Origin: Fodinibius salsisoli
Lineage (GTDB): Bacteria; Bacteroidota; Rhodothermia; Balneolales; Balneolaceae
Assembly: GCF_026229185.1 (NCBI RefSeq)
Contig: NZ_JAGGJA010000012.1
Span: 1-64,000, forward strand
Length of the DNA stretch: 64,000 nucleotides
Direction: 5' to 3'
Under the pieces are notes generated by a model, which was given only the letters and a program-made list of their open reading frames with translations, was not told the DNA's origin and did no database searches. Position 1 is the first letter of the stretch. Each line of letters opens with the position of its first letter. Position numbers and translations under genes: made by a program. Below are positions 44,549 to 53,223 of this stretch, in pieces.

Positions 44549-47098
44549 ATGAACTCCTTTTTTTCGACCTGGTCCTGGAAGATGGCCTGGCGCGATGCCC
44601 GCTCCAATAAAAAACGACTTTTTGTTTATATCTCGGCTATCATTATTGGTGTGGCTGCCCAGGTAGCGATCACTTCTTTTAGGGATAGCCTTAATACGAC
44701 CATCAACAATCAATCGAAGGAGCTGCTTGGCGCAGACCTTGAGATAGAGACCGAGCAAACGCCTCCCGATACGCTTAAGGCATATTTCAAAGAGTTAGGA
44801 GGCGACCAGTCTACCATTACAGAGTTTCCGTCCATGGTACTGTTTCCTAAAACCGGTAACACACGTCTGGCCAACGTGCGTGCACTTACGGGTAACTTTC
44901 CCTATTACGGAACACTTGAAACCATGCCGACAGAGGCCGCCCTGGAATTTAAGTCTACCCCCTCTGCTTTGGTCGACCAAACACTGATGACCCAATTTGG
45001 TATTTCCGTAGGTGATTCTGTTAGAGTAGGTCGCTTTACACTGCCAATTGGTGGAGCTCTTACCAAAGTCCCGGGAGAGTCAGCCGCTACCGCTATGATT
45101 GGGCCCCGTGTATTTATTCCCCAGTCAGTACTTGATTCTACCACTCTTATCCAAAGGGGAAGCCGCGTAGAATACAAGCAGTACTTTAAGTTTGACGATC
45201 AACGGGATATGGAGCCCATTGAGGCTCGATTGGATTCCCTGGAAGATCACCTTGCGATAGATATTGACACTGAAACGATAGCAGAACGCCAGGAAGAGAT
45301 AGGAGAAGCAGTTAGTAACCTGGGTAAATTCCTGAATCTTGTGGGCTTTGTAGCTTTGCTACTGGGTGGGATTGGTGTAGCCAGCTCCATCCACGTTTAT
45401 ATCAACAAAAAGATTAGCACAGCATCGGTACTGCGATGTTTCGGAGCCTCTTCGGACCAGACGATGAGTATCTTCCTGATACAGGCCGTCGTATTGGGGT
45501 TTTTAGGGGCCCTGGCGGGAACTCTCTTGGGGGTGGGTATTCAGTATTTCCTACCCTCCCTGGTCAGTGATTTCCTTCCGGTTGATGTAGAGCTGACTAT
45601 TTCCTGGCTTGCTATTGGGCTTGGGCTCTTTACCGGTACCGGTGTTGCGCTCGTATTTGCCCTGCTTCCACTGCTGGCTTTACGCAAAGCCTCTCCCCTC
45701 TATGCCATCCGCACGCTTGATGAATCGATCACTTCGCTACTTGATAATAAAGTAAAAGCTTCGATTTATACGATTATCGTCTTTACTGTTTTCGGCTATG
45801 CCTTTCTACTTACCGAGAGCTGGCAGACGGCGGGCCTCTTTACCCTTGGTATTGCGGGTGCCTTTGGGCTCTTGTTAGTTGTGGCTAAACTGCTGATGCA
45901 AACGGTTCGCCGCTTCTTTCCATCACACTGGTCGTATGTCTGGCGTCAGGGATTGGCTAACCTCTATCGCCCCCAGAACCAAACATCTACCCTGATGTTA
46001 GCCCTCGGCTTGGGAATGCTGCTGGTAAGCACCCTCTATTTTAGCCAGGATATGCTAATGGGAGAGCTTCAATTTGCCAACCGTGACGATGCCCCCAACC
46101 TTATTTTCTTTGATATCCAATCTGACCAAAATGAGCCCTTGAACCAGCTGATGGAGGAACAAGAACTGCCTATCCTGCAGAACGTCCCCCTGGTCACTAT
46201 GCGCCTTGATTCTCTTCGAGGGCGTAGTGTGCAGGCTATTACCAGTGATACCTCAAGTCATGTACGAAGCTGGGCCTTAGAGCGTGAGTACCGGTCCACC
46301 TACCGGGATTCTCTTATCAACTCTGAAACTCTTTTAGAAGGTGAATGGACGGGGCGGGCTGACCCCAGCCAGGGAGCCATCCCCGTATCAGCGGCTCAAG
46401 AAATTGCGAATGACCTAAACCTTGAGATTGGTGATTCCCTAACCTTTGATGTGCAAGGCGTGCCTGTACAGGCCTATGTTGGGAGTATCCGCGAGGTAGA
46501 TTTCCGGCGGGTACAGCCGAATTTCTTTATGCTCTTTCCCGCCGGTGTCTTAGAGCAGGCTCCACAAATTTATGTCACCGTTACCCGTGCTCCGAATCAG
46601 GAAGCTTCTGCACGGGCTCAACAGGCCGTAGTCCAGGAATTTCCAAATGTATCGGCAATTGATGTCAGCCGTATATTGAAAACCATCAACCAGTTTATTG
46701 ATAAGATATCGTTCGCCATCCAGTTTATGGCCCTATTCAGTATTTTAACTGGTCTTATCGTATTGGGAAGCTCCGTAACCACCAGTCGATTCCAACGCAT
46801 TAAAGAAAGTACACTGCTGCGGACGATGGGCGCCAGCAAAAAACAGATTATAAAAATATTATCCGTAGAGTATCTTTTTCTGGGTCTCCTCTCCTCCTTT
46901 ACAGGGCTCTTGCTATCGGTAAGCGCCACTTGGCTATTGGGCTACTTCTATTTTGATATCACCTTTGTTCCCAATGGGTGGGTGATTATCATTGGAACTA
47001 TAGTTGTTACCGGCCTAACGATTCTCATTGGCATGGCCAATAGCCGCAGTATCTACCAGCGTACGCCGCTCGAGGTACTTCGAACCGAAACCACCTAA
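44549..47098 (+). CDS. ybbP: FtsX-family ABC permease, YbbP-like
   Basis: This 849-residue protein has the YbbP topology: one N-terminal helix (FVYISAIIIGVAAQVAITSF), a large periplasmic domain, two FtsX four-helix bundles (around 260-390 and 740-845) and a helix pair in between. FtsX repeats are seen in GGIGVASSIHVYINKKISTASVLRCFGAS and SSVTTSRFQRIKESTLLRTMGASKKQI. It should form a mechanotransmission-type ABC system with YbbA, possibly extracting or moving lipids or lipoproteins. Its substrate is unknown. Confidence 0.93.
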   Translation: MNSFFSTWSWKMAWRDARSNKKRLFVYISAIIIGVAAQVAITSFRDSLNTTINNQSKELLGADLEIETEQTPPDTLKAYFKELGGDQSTITEFPSMVLFPKTGNTRLANVRALTGNFPYYGTLETMPTEAALEFKSTPSALVDQTLMTQFGISVGDSVRVGRFTLPIGGALTKVPGESAATAMIGPRVFIPQSVLDSTTLIQRGSRVEYKQYFKFDDQRDMEPIEARLDSLEDHLAIDIDTETIAERQEEIGEAVSNLGKFLNLVGFVALLLGGIGVASSIHVYINKKISTASVLRCFGASSDQTMSIFLIQAVVLGFLGALAGTLLGVGIQYFLPSLVSDFLPVDVELTISWLAIGLGLFTGTGVALVFALLPLLALRKASPLYAIRTLDESITSLLDNKVKASIYTIIVFTVFGYAFLLTESWQTAGLFTLGIAGAFGLLLVVAKLLMQTVRRFFPSHWSYVWRQGLANLYRPQNQTSTLMLALGLGMLLVSTLYFSQDMLMGELQFANRDDAPNLIFFDIQSDQNEPLNQLMEEQELPILQNVPLVTMRLDSLRGRSVQAITSDTSSHVRSWALEREYRSTYRDSLINSETLLEGEWTGRADPSQGAIPVSAAQEIANDLNLEIGDSLTFDVQGVPVQAYVGSIREVDFRRVQPNFFMLFPAGVLEQAPQIYVTVTRAPNQEASARAQQAVVQEFPNVSAIDVSRILKTINQFIDKISFAIQFMALFSILTGLIVLGSSVTTSRFQRIKESTLLRTMGASKKQIIKILSVEYLFLGLLSSFTGLLLSVSATWLLGYFYFDITFVPNGWVIIIGTIVVTGLTILIGMANSRSIYQRTPLEVLRTETT

Positions 47099-47190
47099 GC
47101 TTTTTAGCTGTAAAAAAATATCCTCTTTAATAATCCCCCGGAACAGCCCTTTGAGCAACAGAAATCACTCATGCCGGGGTTTCATCAATT

Positions 47191-47269
47191 CTATAGGCAT
47201 AAGTCAATGGTTTTATAGGCATAAAGTGATAGACTTATGCCTATAAAAATATTTTTTATGCGCATAAAA
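47191..47269. repeat. Cluster of TATAGGCATAA repeats and palindromes
   Basis: CTATAGGCATAA (47191-47202) is followed by TTTTATAGGCATAA (47211-47224), its exact reverse complement TTATGCCTATAAAA (47235-47248), and a 16-bp perfect palindrome TTTTATGCGCATAAAA (47254-47269). Three copies and a palindrome within 80 bases suggest a protein-binding site or a structured transcript. No gene is encoded. Confidence 0.65.
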
Positions 47270-47755
47270 GTTAGCCGCTATGCTTGAAGCATCTTTGGGA
47301 TAACCCAAAAGCGGTCCAACCTCCCACTGAAACTGCCATAGAATACTGCTTTTGGCATTTTTTACCGTGGATTCAGGAAATTGTACTTTCCAACTCTTCT
47401 TGGTCTTATCATTTATGAATGGAGGACTGGACAGCAAGATAGCAATCCCCTGCTAAATACCATTCATTCACCGCCTCTTCCCGACTGCTAACCTGAATTG
47501 TACAATAAAATAGCCTTTGTTTACCTGGCATTCGTTTTACCATCAAGTTACCATCTATTTCTTTAAAAAGTTTTTTCCATCATTCTTTTTTAGGTTAAAA
47601 TTACATACTATACTCCAATATGAATGATTACAACCAGAAATATGTAGAGAAGAAATAGTGACCTTAACCATAATACACATACTGAAGTGGAACTTATGGT
47701 TACGAATTGCCTATAATGCATTGTTTCACAATTAATTTAAATTATTCCTATTGAT
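47270..47755. other. Gene-free stretch before the OmpA-family gene
   Basis: A - strand open frame through 47213-47437 has no recognised domain and starts inside the repeat cluster. It was not accepted as a gene. The rest holds the presumed promoter of the OmpA-family lipoprotein. Confidence 0.4.
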
Positions 47756-48436
47756 ATGACGACTACTAAAAAAGCTACTGCTATTATACTTTGTCTTAGC
47801 CTGTTTGCATTTATATTTCAGGGATGTAAGAGCTGGAGCAAAACTGCTAAAGGAGGTGCCATTGGTGCCGGAGCCGGGGGGTTAGCCGGAGCCGTTATTG
47901 GTAAAGTAGCCGGCAATACGGTTACAGGGGCCATTATCGGTGCGGCCGTAGGTGGTGCTGCCGGTGCTGCTATTGGTAACTATATGGATCGCCAAGCTGA
48001 GGAAATCGAGCAAGAACTCAAAAACGCTGAAGTTGAACGCGTGGGCGAAGGTATTAAAATAACCTTCGATTCGGGTATCTTATTTGATTTCGACTCCTAT
48101 GCCCTTCGATCCAATGCGCAACAGAATATTTCTGAGTTATCAGACATTCTGCAAAAGTATGAAGACACTGAAATCCTGTTTGCAGGTCATACCGACAGTC
48201 AAGGTTCTGATGAGTATAATCAAGAGCTGTCAATGGACCGGGCAAAGTCGGTAGCCAGCTACACTTCAAGCCAAGGTGTAGCCAGTGAACGGATGATTAT
48301 CGAAGGATACGGCGAAGAAGATCCCGTGGCTGACAACAGCACCGAAGCCGGACGCCAGCAGAACCGCCGCGTTGAGATTGCCATCTATGCGAACGAAGAA
48401 CTCAAGGAAAAAGCTAAGAATGGCGAGTTAGACTAA
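47756..48436 (+). CDS. OmpA-family lipoprotein with glycine-zipper domain
   Basis: This is a 226-residue protein. A lipoprotein signal (LCLSLFAFIFQGC) is followed by glycine-zipper repeats (GGAIGAGAGGLAGAVIG, GAIIGAAVGGAAGAAIG), which insert in or lie on a membrane. The C-terminal OmpA domain at about residues 95-215 contains LFDFDSYALRSNAQQN, ILFAGHTDSQGSDEYNQELS and the NRRVEI end, which binds peptidoglycan. The architecture matches YiaD-type envelope proteins. It is transcribed alone and ends at a clear terminator 28 bases after the stop codon. Confidence 0.93.
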   Translation: MTTTKKATAIILCLSLFAFIFQGCKSWSKTAKGGAIGAGAGGLAGAVIGKVAGNTVTGAIIGAAVGGAAGAAIGNYMDRQAEEIEQELKNAEVERVGEGIKITFDSGILFDFDSYALRSNAQQNISELSDILQKYEDTEILFAGHTDSQGSDEYNQELSMDRAKSVASYTSSQGVASERMIIEGYGEEDPVADNSTEAGRQQNRRVEIAIYANEELKEKAKNGELD

Positions 48437-48464
48437 AGCGAATCCTTGTCGATATAATGAATTC

Positions 48465-48497
48465 AGGGCCTGTATCTTAATACAGGCCCTTTTTTTA
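48465..48497 (+). terminator. Terminator of the OmpA-family gene
   Basis: AGGGCCTGTA-TCTTAA-TACAGGCCCT is a perfect 10-bp stem with a six-base loop, followed by seven T. It is a textbook factor-independent terminator. Confidence 0.97.
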
Positions 48498-48562
48498 TGC
48501 TTGTATATAGGCGCAGTCTTAGTCATATTTAATAAGTTCCTAATCAAAAAATACTATTCGTT

Positions 48563-49684
48563 ATGCCCGACAAGCGCTCACTCCGATCCTGGTTGCCCAA
48601 CAAAAGGGCAATACGATCCCAAAAGCCCGGCACAGCACCCGGCACCGTTGATTATATGGGTATACAGAAAGTAGATGAAGTGTATATTCACCTTTTGGAT
48701 TATGATGCAACCCACGTGGACAAGCTATCGGTAACTGAGATCGAAGAGTGCCGGCCTTATCTGGAAGAGCCAACCAAAACGTGGATCAACGTAACCGGCC
48801 TGCACGATGTGGAAAAATTGAAACGCATCTGGTCCTATTTCGATTTACACCCCCTTATACAGGAAGATATTGTCAATACCGGGCAGCGCCCCAAGGTGGA
48901 ATCTTACGAAAACTGCATCTTTTTCGTCTTGCGGATGTTTTCTTATTCCGTTGAAGAGAAGGCGCTTCAATCAGAACAGATTAGTATTGTGCTGGGCCCA
49001 AACTATGTTCTTTCTTTCCAGGAAACGGATAATAACTACTTTAAACCTATCCTGGATCGTCTTGAAAACAAGGCCGGGCGTATCCGTAACCATCCCACAG
49101 ACTATATGGCCTATGCCCTTATTGATACAATTGTAGACCATTATTTTACTGTTATACAACAGGTGGGTGATGAAATAGAGCGTATGGAAGACCTGTTGTT
49201 TGAAGACAAGGAAGAGGAAGATAATGGTATCCTGCAGCAGATTCACAACATCCGCCGTGAAATTGTCTATTTTCGGAAATCAACCTGGCCCCTGCGCGAT
49301 GCACTTAATACCGCTATTCGCGATGAATCTGACCTAATCTCCGACAATACCAAACTGTTTTTACGCGATGTGCATGACCATATGATCCAGGTGATTGACA
49401 GCGTAGAAAATTACCGCGACTTGGTACTAAGTCTGCATGATCTCTATATGTCGAACATTAGCAACAGGATGAATGAGATCATGAAAGTCCTTACGATTAT
49501 CGCTACCATTTTTATTCCGTTAACTTTTGTTGCAGGTATCTACGGAATGAACTTTAACCCGGAGGCAAGTCCTTACAATATGCCGGAGCTCAGTTATTAC
49601 TGGGGCTATCCCGTTGCCTGGGCTGTCATGCTTGTATCTGCCGGCTCCATGGTTTATTATTTTAAACGCAAAGGATGGCTGTAA
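48563..49684 (+). CDS. corA: Magnesium/cobalt transporter CorA
   Basis: This is a 373-residue protein. A large cytoplasmic funnel domain is followed by two C-terminal membrane helices (about 308-330 and 345-366). The loop between them contains the obligatory GMN motif (AGIYGMNFNPEAS). Upstream, the helix ERMEDLLFEDKEEEDNGILQ belongs to the long stalk helix. It forms a pentameric Mg2+ (also Co2+, Ni2+) channel of the inner membrane. No Mg2+-sensing leader was apparent in the 66 bases between the preceding terminator and the start. Confidence 0.95.
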   Translation: MPDKRSLRSWLPNKRAIRSQKPGTAPGTVDYMGIQKVDEVYIHLLDYDATHVDKLSVTEIEECRPYLEEPTKTWINVTGLHDVEKLKRIWSYFDLHPLIQEDIVNTGQRPKVESYENCIFFVLRMFSYSVEEKALQSEQISIVLGPNYVLSFQETDNNYFKPILDRLENKAGRIRNHPTDYMAYALIDTIVDHYFTVIQQVGDEIERMEDLLFEDKEEEDNGILQQIHNIRREIVYFRKSTWPLRDALNTAIRDESDLISDNTKLFLRDVHDHMIQVIDSVENYRDLVLSLHDLYMSNISNRMNEIMKVLTIIATIFIPLTFVAGIYGMNFNPEASPYNMPELSYYWGYPVAWAVMLVSAGSMVYYFKRKGWL

Positions 49685-49723
49685 AACACTCATAATTAAC
49701 TTAAATCATTATTGGTGGATATT

Positions 49724-50605
49724 ATGGAGAATATAAAAATTCTTGTACCACTCGACTTCTCGGAACTGGGAACCACGGCCCTCCACTCTGCTGAACGGAT
49801 GGCACAGCTATTCAAGGGTTCTATTACTCCCTTTCACTCCTATCTGCCGCTCAATGAGGTCGATGGAGGTCCCTATATGTTTGGCATGCAACCATCCGCT
49901 GTTGAAGACTATGATGATATCGAGGAGACCCTTCACCAGCGTCTGATGGAATTGAGTCGTGAAGAGATCGAAGAAGGCTTGCTTACCAGTCCACGTATTT
50001 CAATTGGAAATCCTGCGCAATCCATTGTCGAAGAAGCCGAAGATTTTGATATGATCGTTATGACGACCCATGGACGGACTGGCTTTTCGCGATTTTTCCT
50101 GGGTTCTGTAGCTGAAAAAGTCCTTCGAATGGCTCACCTGCCCGTCTTAGTGGTGAACAAACAACGAGAGCTCACCAATATTGATCACATACTGTTAACC
50201 ACAGACTTTTCGGACCACTCAAAGAAAGCCTTTCCGTATGCCAAGGAAATTGCCCAGAAAGCGGGTGCTAAGCTGGAACTTGTCAATATCTTTGCTTATG
50301 ATCCTGAGCATAAAAATATACCGGACGATTCCAAGGTAAATTTACGAAAGCAGCGGCTTAGAGTGCTGGCCAAAGAGGAGCTTCATGAGCTGGGCGACCA
50401 GGTAACTACCAACGTCATTGTCTCTACCGATACCCCGCATGAAGCTATCCTAAACTATAACCTGGATAACCCTCACGATCTGATTGTGATGTCTACCGTG
50501 GGACGCACCGGCATCGATTATCTAATGATGGGTAGTACAACGGCCAACGTTGTGCGGCATGTTAAAAGTCCGGTATTAAGTATCAACCCAAAACAACAAA
50601 AATAA
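49724..50605 (+). CDS. Universal stress protein, two tandem UspA domains
   Basis: The protein has 293 residues from ATG 49724, which has GGTGG seven bases upstream. Each half carries a USP domain: IKILVPLDFSELGTTALHSA with MTTHGRTGFSRFFLGSVAEKVL in the first, and HILLTTDFSDHSKKAFPYAK with MSTVGRTGIDYLMMGSTTANVV in the second. The GRTG...G(S) loops bind the nucleotide phosphate in ATP-type Usp proteins. Tandem forms act in stress endurance. It follows corA by 39 bases and precedes an exonuclease-like gene by 3 bases, so it is probably in one operon with the latter. Confidence 0.92.
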   Translation: MENIKILVPLDFSELGTTALHSAERMAQLFKGSITPFHSYLPLNEVDGGPYMFGMQPSAVEDYDDIEETLHQRLMELSREEIEEGLLTSPRISIGNPAQSIVEEAEDFDMIVMTTHGRTGFSRFFLGSVAEKVLRMAHLPVLVVNKQRELTNIDHILLTTDFSDHSKKAFPYAKEIAQKAGAKLELVNIFAYDPEHKNIPDDSKVNLRKQRLRVLAKEELHELGDQVTTNVIVSTDTPHEAILNYNLDNPHDLIVMSTVGRTGIDYLMMGSTTANVVRHVKSPVLSINPKQQK

Positions 50606-50608
50606 ACA

Positions 50609-51610
50609 TTGAAGAACTCTTTTCTTTCAAAGCTAAGTCTGTTCATCACCCTTTCTGCTACACTTTTTATCAGCTCCTGCGATACTGGCGGTTATGAACC
50701 GCCGGAAGAAGATTCATCGGGAAAACTTTCTCCTACGGAGGCGGTAGCCCCAGATGGAGTTTTGGAAACCGTTACCTGGAACCTGGAATGGTATGGCGCC
50801 CCAAAGCAAGGGCCCGAAGATGACTTTCAGCAGGCTAAAAATGTACTACAGGTGGTCGACTCGTTAAATGCCGACCTGTATGCTTTACAAGAAATATCAA
50901 GCCAACAAGCTATTGATGAGTTAACTCAGTTCATGCCCGGCTATCGTGGGTTCGTTGCTGAATACGTTCCCTATAATCAAAAGATGGCTTTTATCTATAA
51001 TACCAATACCATTGATTCACTCAGCGCAGGTCCAATCACTGAAGTGCGCGATACGTACCAGGAAGAATGGGGGTACTACTGGGCCAGTGGACGTGAACCC
51101 CTTTATTTTGAGTTTCAATTTACGACTGCTGATGGCAACGAAGGCACTTACTATGCAATCTCAATCCATGGTAAAGCAAATACAAGTGACTATCAGGAAT
51201 CTTACCAGCGACGACAAAAGGCAGCTGAAGGACTTTATCATTACCTTCAGGATGAAAAACCGGATGCCAATATTATTTTATTGGGCGACTATAATGATGA
51301 TGTGGATCAGTCTATTTACTATGAAGAACAAAATGATGAGCGGGTCTACCAGGAAACGCCTTATGATGAGTTCGTAACCGACACGGAAAACTTCAGCGTC
51401 ATTACCAAAAAGCTTTCTGACAATGGGATCTCTGCCTCCGTTAATTACGACAATATCATCGACCATATCACCATGAGCAATGAGCTCTTTGATAACTACA
51501 TTGAAGGGAGTGTGGGGGTCTATGAAGAAGCGCAAGGTCTCATCTCTAACTATGGAGAAACAACTTCTGACCACCTGCCCGTTTGGGTTCAATTTGATGT
51601 GGCAAAGTGA
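50609..51610 (+). CDS. Endonuclease/exonuclease/phosphatase-family lipoprotein
   Basis: The protein has 333 residues from a TTG start at 50609, three bases after the USP gene. A lipoprotein signal (LFITLSATLFISSCDTGG) is followed by the EEP fold: TVTWNLEWYG (Asn), DLYALQEISS (Glu), VSIHGKANTS-like strand, ILLGDYNDDVD (Asp-Asn) and TSDHLPVWVQF (the catalytic Asp-His). It should act at the cell surface on nucleic acid, phospholipid or phosphoinositide-like substrates. The substrate cannot be told. Being in the same transcript as the stress protein suggests expression under stress. Confidence 0.87.
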   Translation: MKNSFLSKLSLFITLSATLFISSCDTGGYEPPEEDSSGKLSPTEAVAPDGVLETVTWNLEWYGAPKQGPEDDFQQAKNVLQVVDSLNADLYALQEISSQQAIDELTQFMPGYRGFVAEYVPYNQKMAFIYNTNTIDSLSAGPITEVRDTYQEEWGYYWASGREPLYFEFQFTTADGNEGTYYAISIHGKANTSDYQESYQRRQKAAEGLYHYLQDEKPDANIILLGDYNDDVDQSIYYEEQNDERVYQETPYDEFVTDTENFSVITKKLSDNGISASVNYDNIIDHITMSNELFDNYIEGSVGVYEEAQGLISNYGETTSDHLPVWVQFDVAK

Positions 51611-51638
51611 TTTTATCTCACTGACAGTCTCCATAAAC

Positions 51639-51674
51639 TTAGATCCCCGATTACTCAAAAATTTGGGGATCTAA
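51639..51674. terminator. Bidirectional terminator between convergent genes
   Basis: TTAGATCCCC (51639-51648) and GGGGATCTAA (51665-51674) are perfect 10-bp arms around a 16-base loop. It lies between the EEP lipoprotein and the outer-membrane barrel gene, which converge. Confidence 0.65.
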
Positions 51675-51686
51675 ATCTTCTCCTAT

Positions 51687-53168
51687 CTACAAGGCAATCT
51701 TAATCCCAGCCATCACATTCAGGTGACCAACCTCTTCGGTGGCCCGTTCTGCAAAGATATTCCCATCGGGAGCTTCATAGTCATAAAGGCTACTTTCATC
51801 ATCCCAAAAACTATACTGTAGACCCAAATTGAAGATCATACTCTGATTGATCTCTGTACTAAAACCTCCGCTCACAAATTGCCTGCTGCTATCAAATCCC
51901 CGAGTCGGACTGGGCATATAGCCATAACCCACACGCGGTGTAAACTTATTATTCATTTCGTATTCTAATCCCCCTCGGAAATTGACCACATCTTTGAAAT
52001 TCGATTCTATCGTATTATTAAGATCTGTTTCATAATCACTGATTCCTTCCTCGTCATATTCCGCTTGGGAATAGAACACGCCTTCGGCCAGTGCGGAAAT
52101 AGTGAGCCCCTCATTTGAATAGGTCAGTCCCCCTTTCAGGCGCTGCGGGCGAATAACTTCATAGGAAAAATCTGCGGGTGCTTCGGTTTCAGCAACATCT
52201 CCGTTATCAAAAGTTGTTATAATTTCGGTATTAAAGGTCTCATCAACCTGGAGCCTGCTTGGAAATTCATAACTTACTCCAATGTTGAACTGCTCGGTCG
52301 GCTGGTAGACCAACCCCAGCTGGGCACTAAAAGCCTGGATGGTAGCCTCAATGGTGTCAAGGCTTAAAATATCATCAATATCCGTATTATTTGCACTGTT
52401 ATTGTAAATATTATCAGGGTCAGATTCCAGGAAATCACGCTCATATGTATAAGTCCCGCTGGAGAATCCAATAGAAGCTCCCAGATATAGGTTTTTCATC
52501 GCTTCGGTAGCTATAAAAGCCGAGTAGTTTCCCAGCTGTCCTCTTTCCACCACTTCCATATTTTGATTGATCCCTTCATAATTCCGGCCGGCCCGAAATA
52601 CAGAAGTCGTATTTTCATAGGAATCATCCCCGGGGGTGGGATCATAAATGGCAAAAGCATCATAAGCCGCAAAATACAGATCATCTGTGATAAACGAACT
52701 GTTATAAAAATCCGTCAGAGTGGACTCATTGTTGCGCGCATTCACTGAAAAAGCCCTGTTGTAGTCCGTACTCTGGCTATAACCTCCTCCAATCACCAGG
52801 CTGCCGCGTTTCGTCGGAAACTTGTAGAGAAAGCCCAAGTCGCCCACGCTGGTCTGGGTATCAGAAAAGTCGGATACATTACCTAGATAGGTTGCCGACT
52901 CATCCACATATCGGCTGCTTAAACTAAAGGACATATACCCATTTTCGGCAAAAGCCATTGAAGCAGGGTTATCCTGGTACGCGCCATAGCCCGTGTGACT
53001 ACCAATACCCGGCATTACTAATGTAACAGGATCATAGGAAGGATATTCAAGGCTGTAACGTAAGACATCAGTCGCGTTTTGAGCCTGTGCTGTCGATAAA
53101 ATACCTATTGTTAAGAACAATGGTATACACAGGAAAGCCCATTTCTTAGATATAGATCGAATATTCAT
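51687..53168 (-). CDS. Outer-membrane beta-barrel protein (FadL/OmpP1-like)
   Basis: This 493-residue protein has a signal peptide (AFLCIPLFLTIGILSTAQAQ). Its start (LEYPSYDPVTLVMPGIGSHTGYGAYQDNPASMAFAENGYM) is the hatch-like entry typical of the OmpP1/FadL/TodX group. Alternating amphipathic strands run to the C-terminal HLNVMAGIKIAL. FadL relatives take up hydrophobic compounds through the outer membrane, but the ligand here is unknown. It is convergent with the EEP gene and reads in the same direction as the Arg/Ser-rich lipoprotein upstream. Confidence 0.8.
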   Translation of the reverse strand: MNIRSISKKWAFLCIPLFLTIGILSTAQAQNATDVLRYSLEYPSYDPVTLVMPGIGSHTGYGAYQDNPASMAFAENGYMSFSLSSRYVDESATYLGNVSDFSDTQTSVGDLGFLYKFPTKRGSLVIGGGYSQSTDYNRAFSVNARNNESTLTDFYNSSFITDDLYFAAYDAFAIYDPTPGDDSYENTTSVFRAGRNYEGINQNMEVVERGQLGNYSAFIATEAMKNLYLGASIGFSSGTYTYERDFLESDPDNIYNNSANNTDIDDILSLDTIEATIQAFSAQLGLVYQPTEQFNIGVSYEFPSRLQVDETFNTEIITTFDNGDVAETEAPADFSYEVIRPQRLKGGLTYSNEGLTISALAEGVFYSQAEYDEEGISDYETDLNNTIESNFKDVVNFRGGLEYEMNNKFTPRVGYGYMPSPTRGFDSSRQFVSGGFSTEINQSMIFNLGLQYSFWDDESSLYDYEAPDGNIFAERATEEVGHLNVMAGIKIAL

Positions 53169-53223
53169 AGCGATAAGGTTAAATCTGCAGATAAATTTTG
53201 ATCGGACTTCTTAGATCATTTAA

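Noticed and set aside
47213-47437. 74-residue ORF on the - strand
   Set aside because: Its end lies inside the TATAGGCATAA repeat cluster and no domain is recognised; kept only as a remark.
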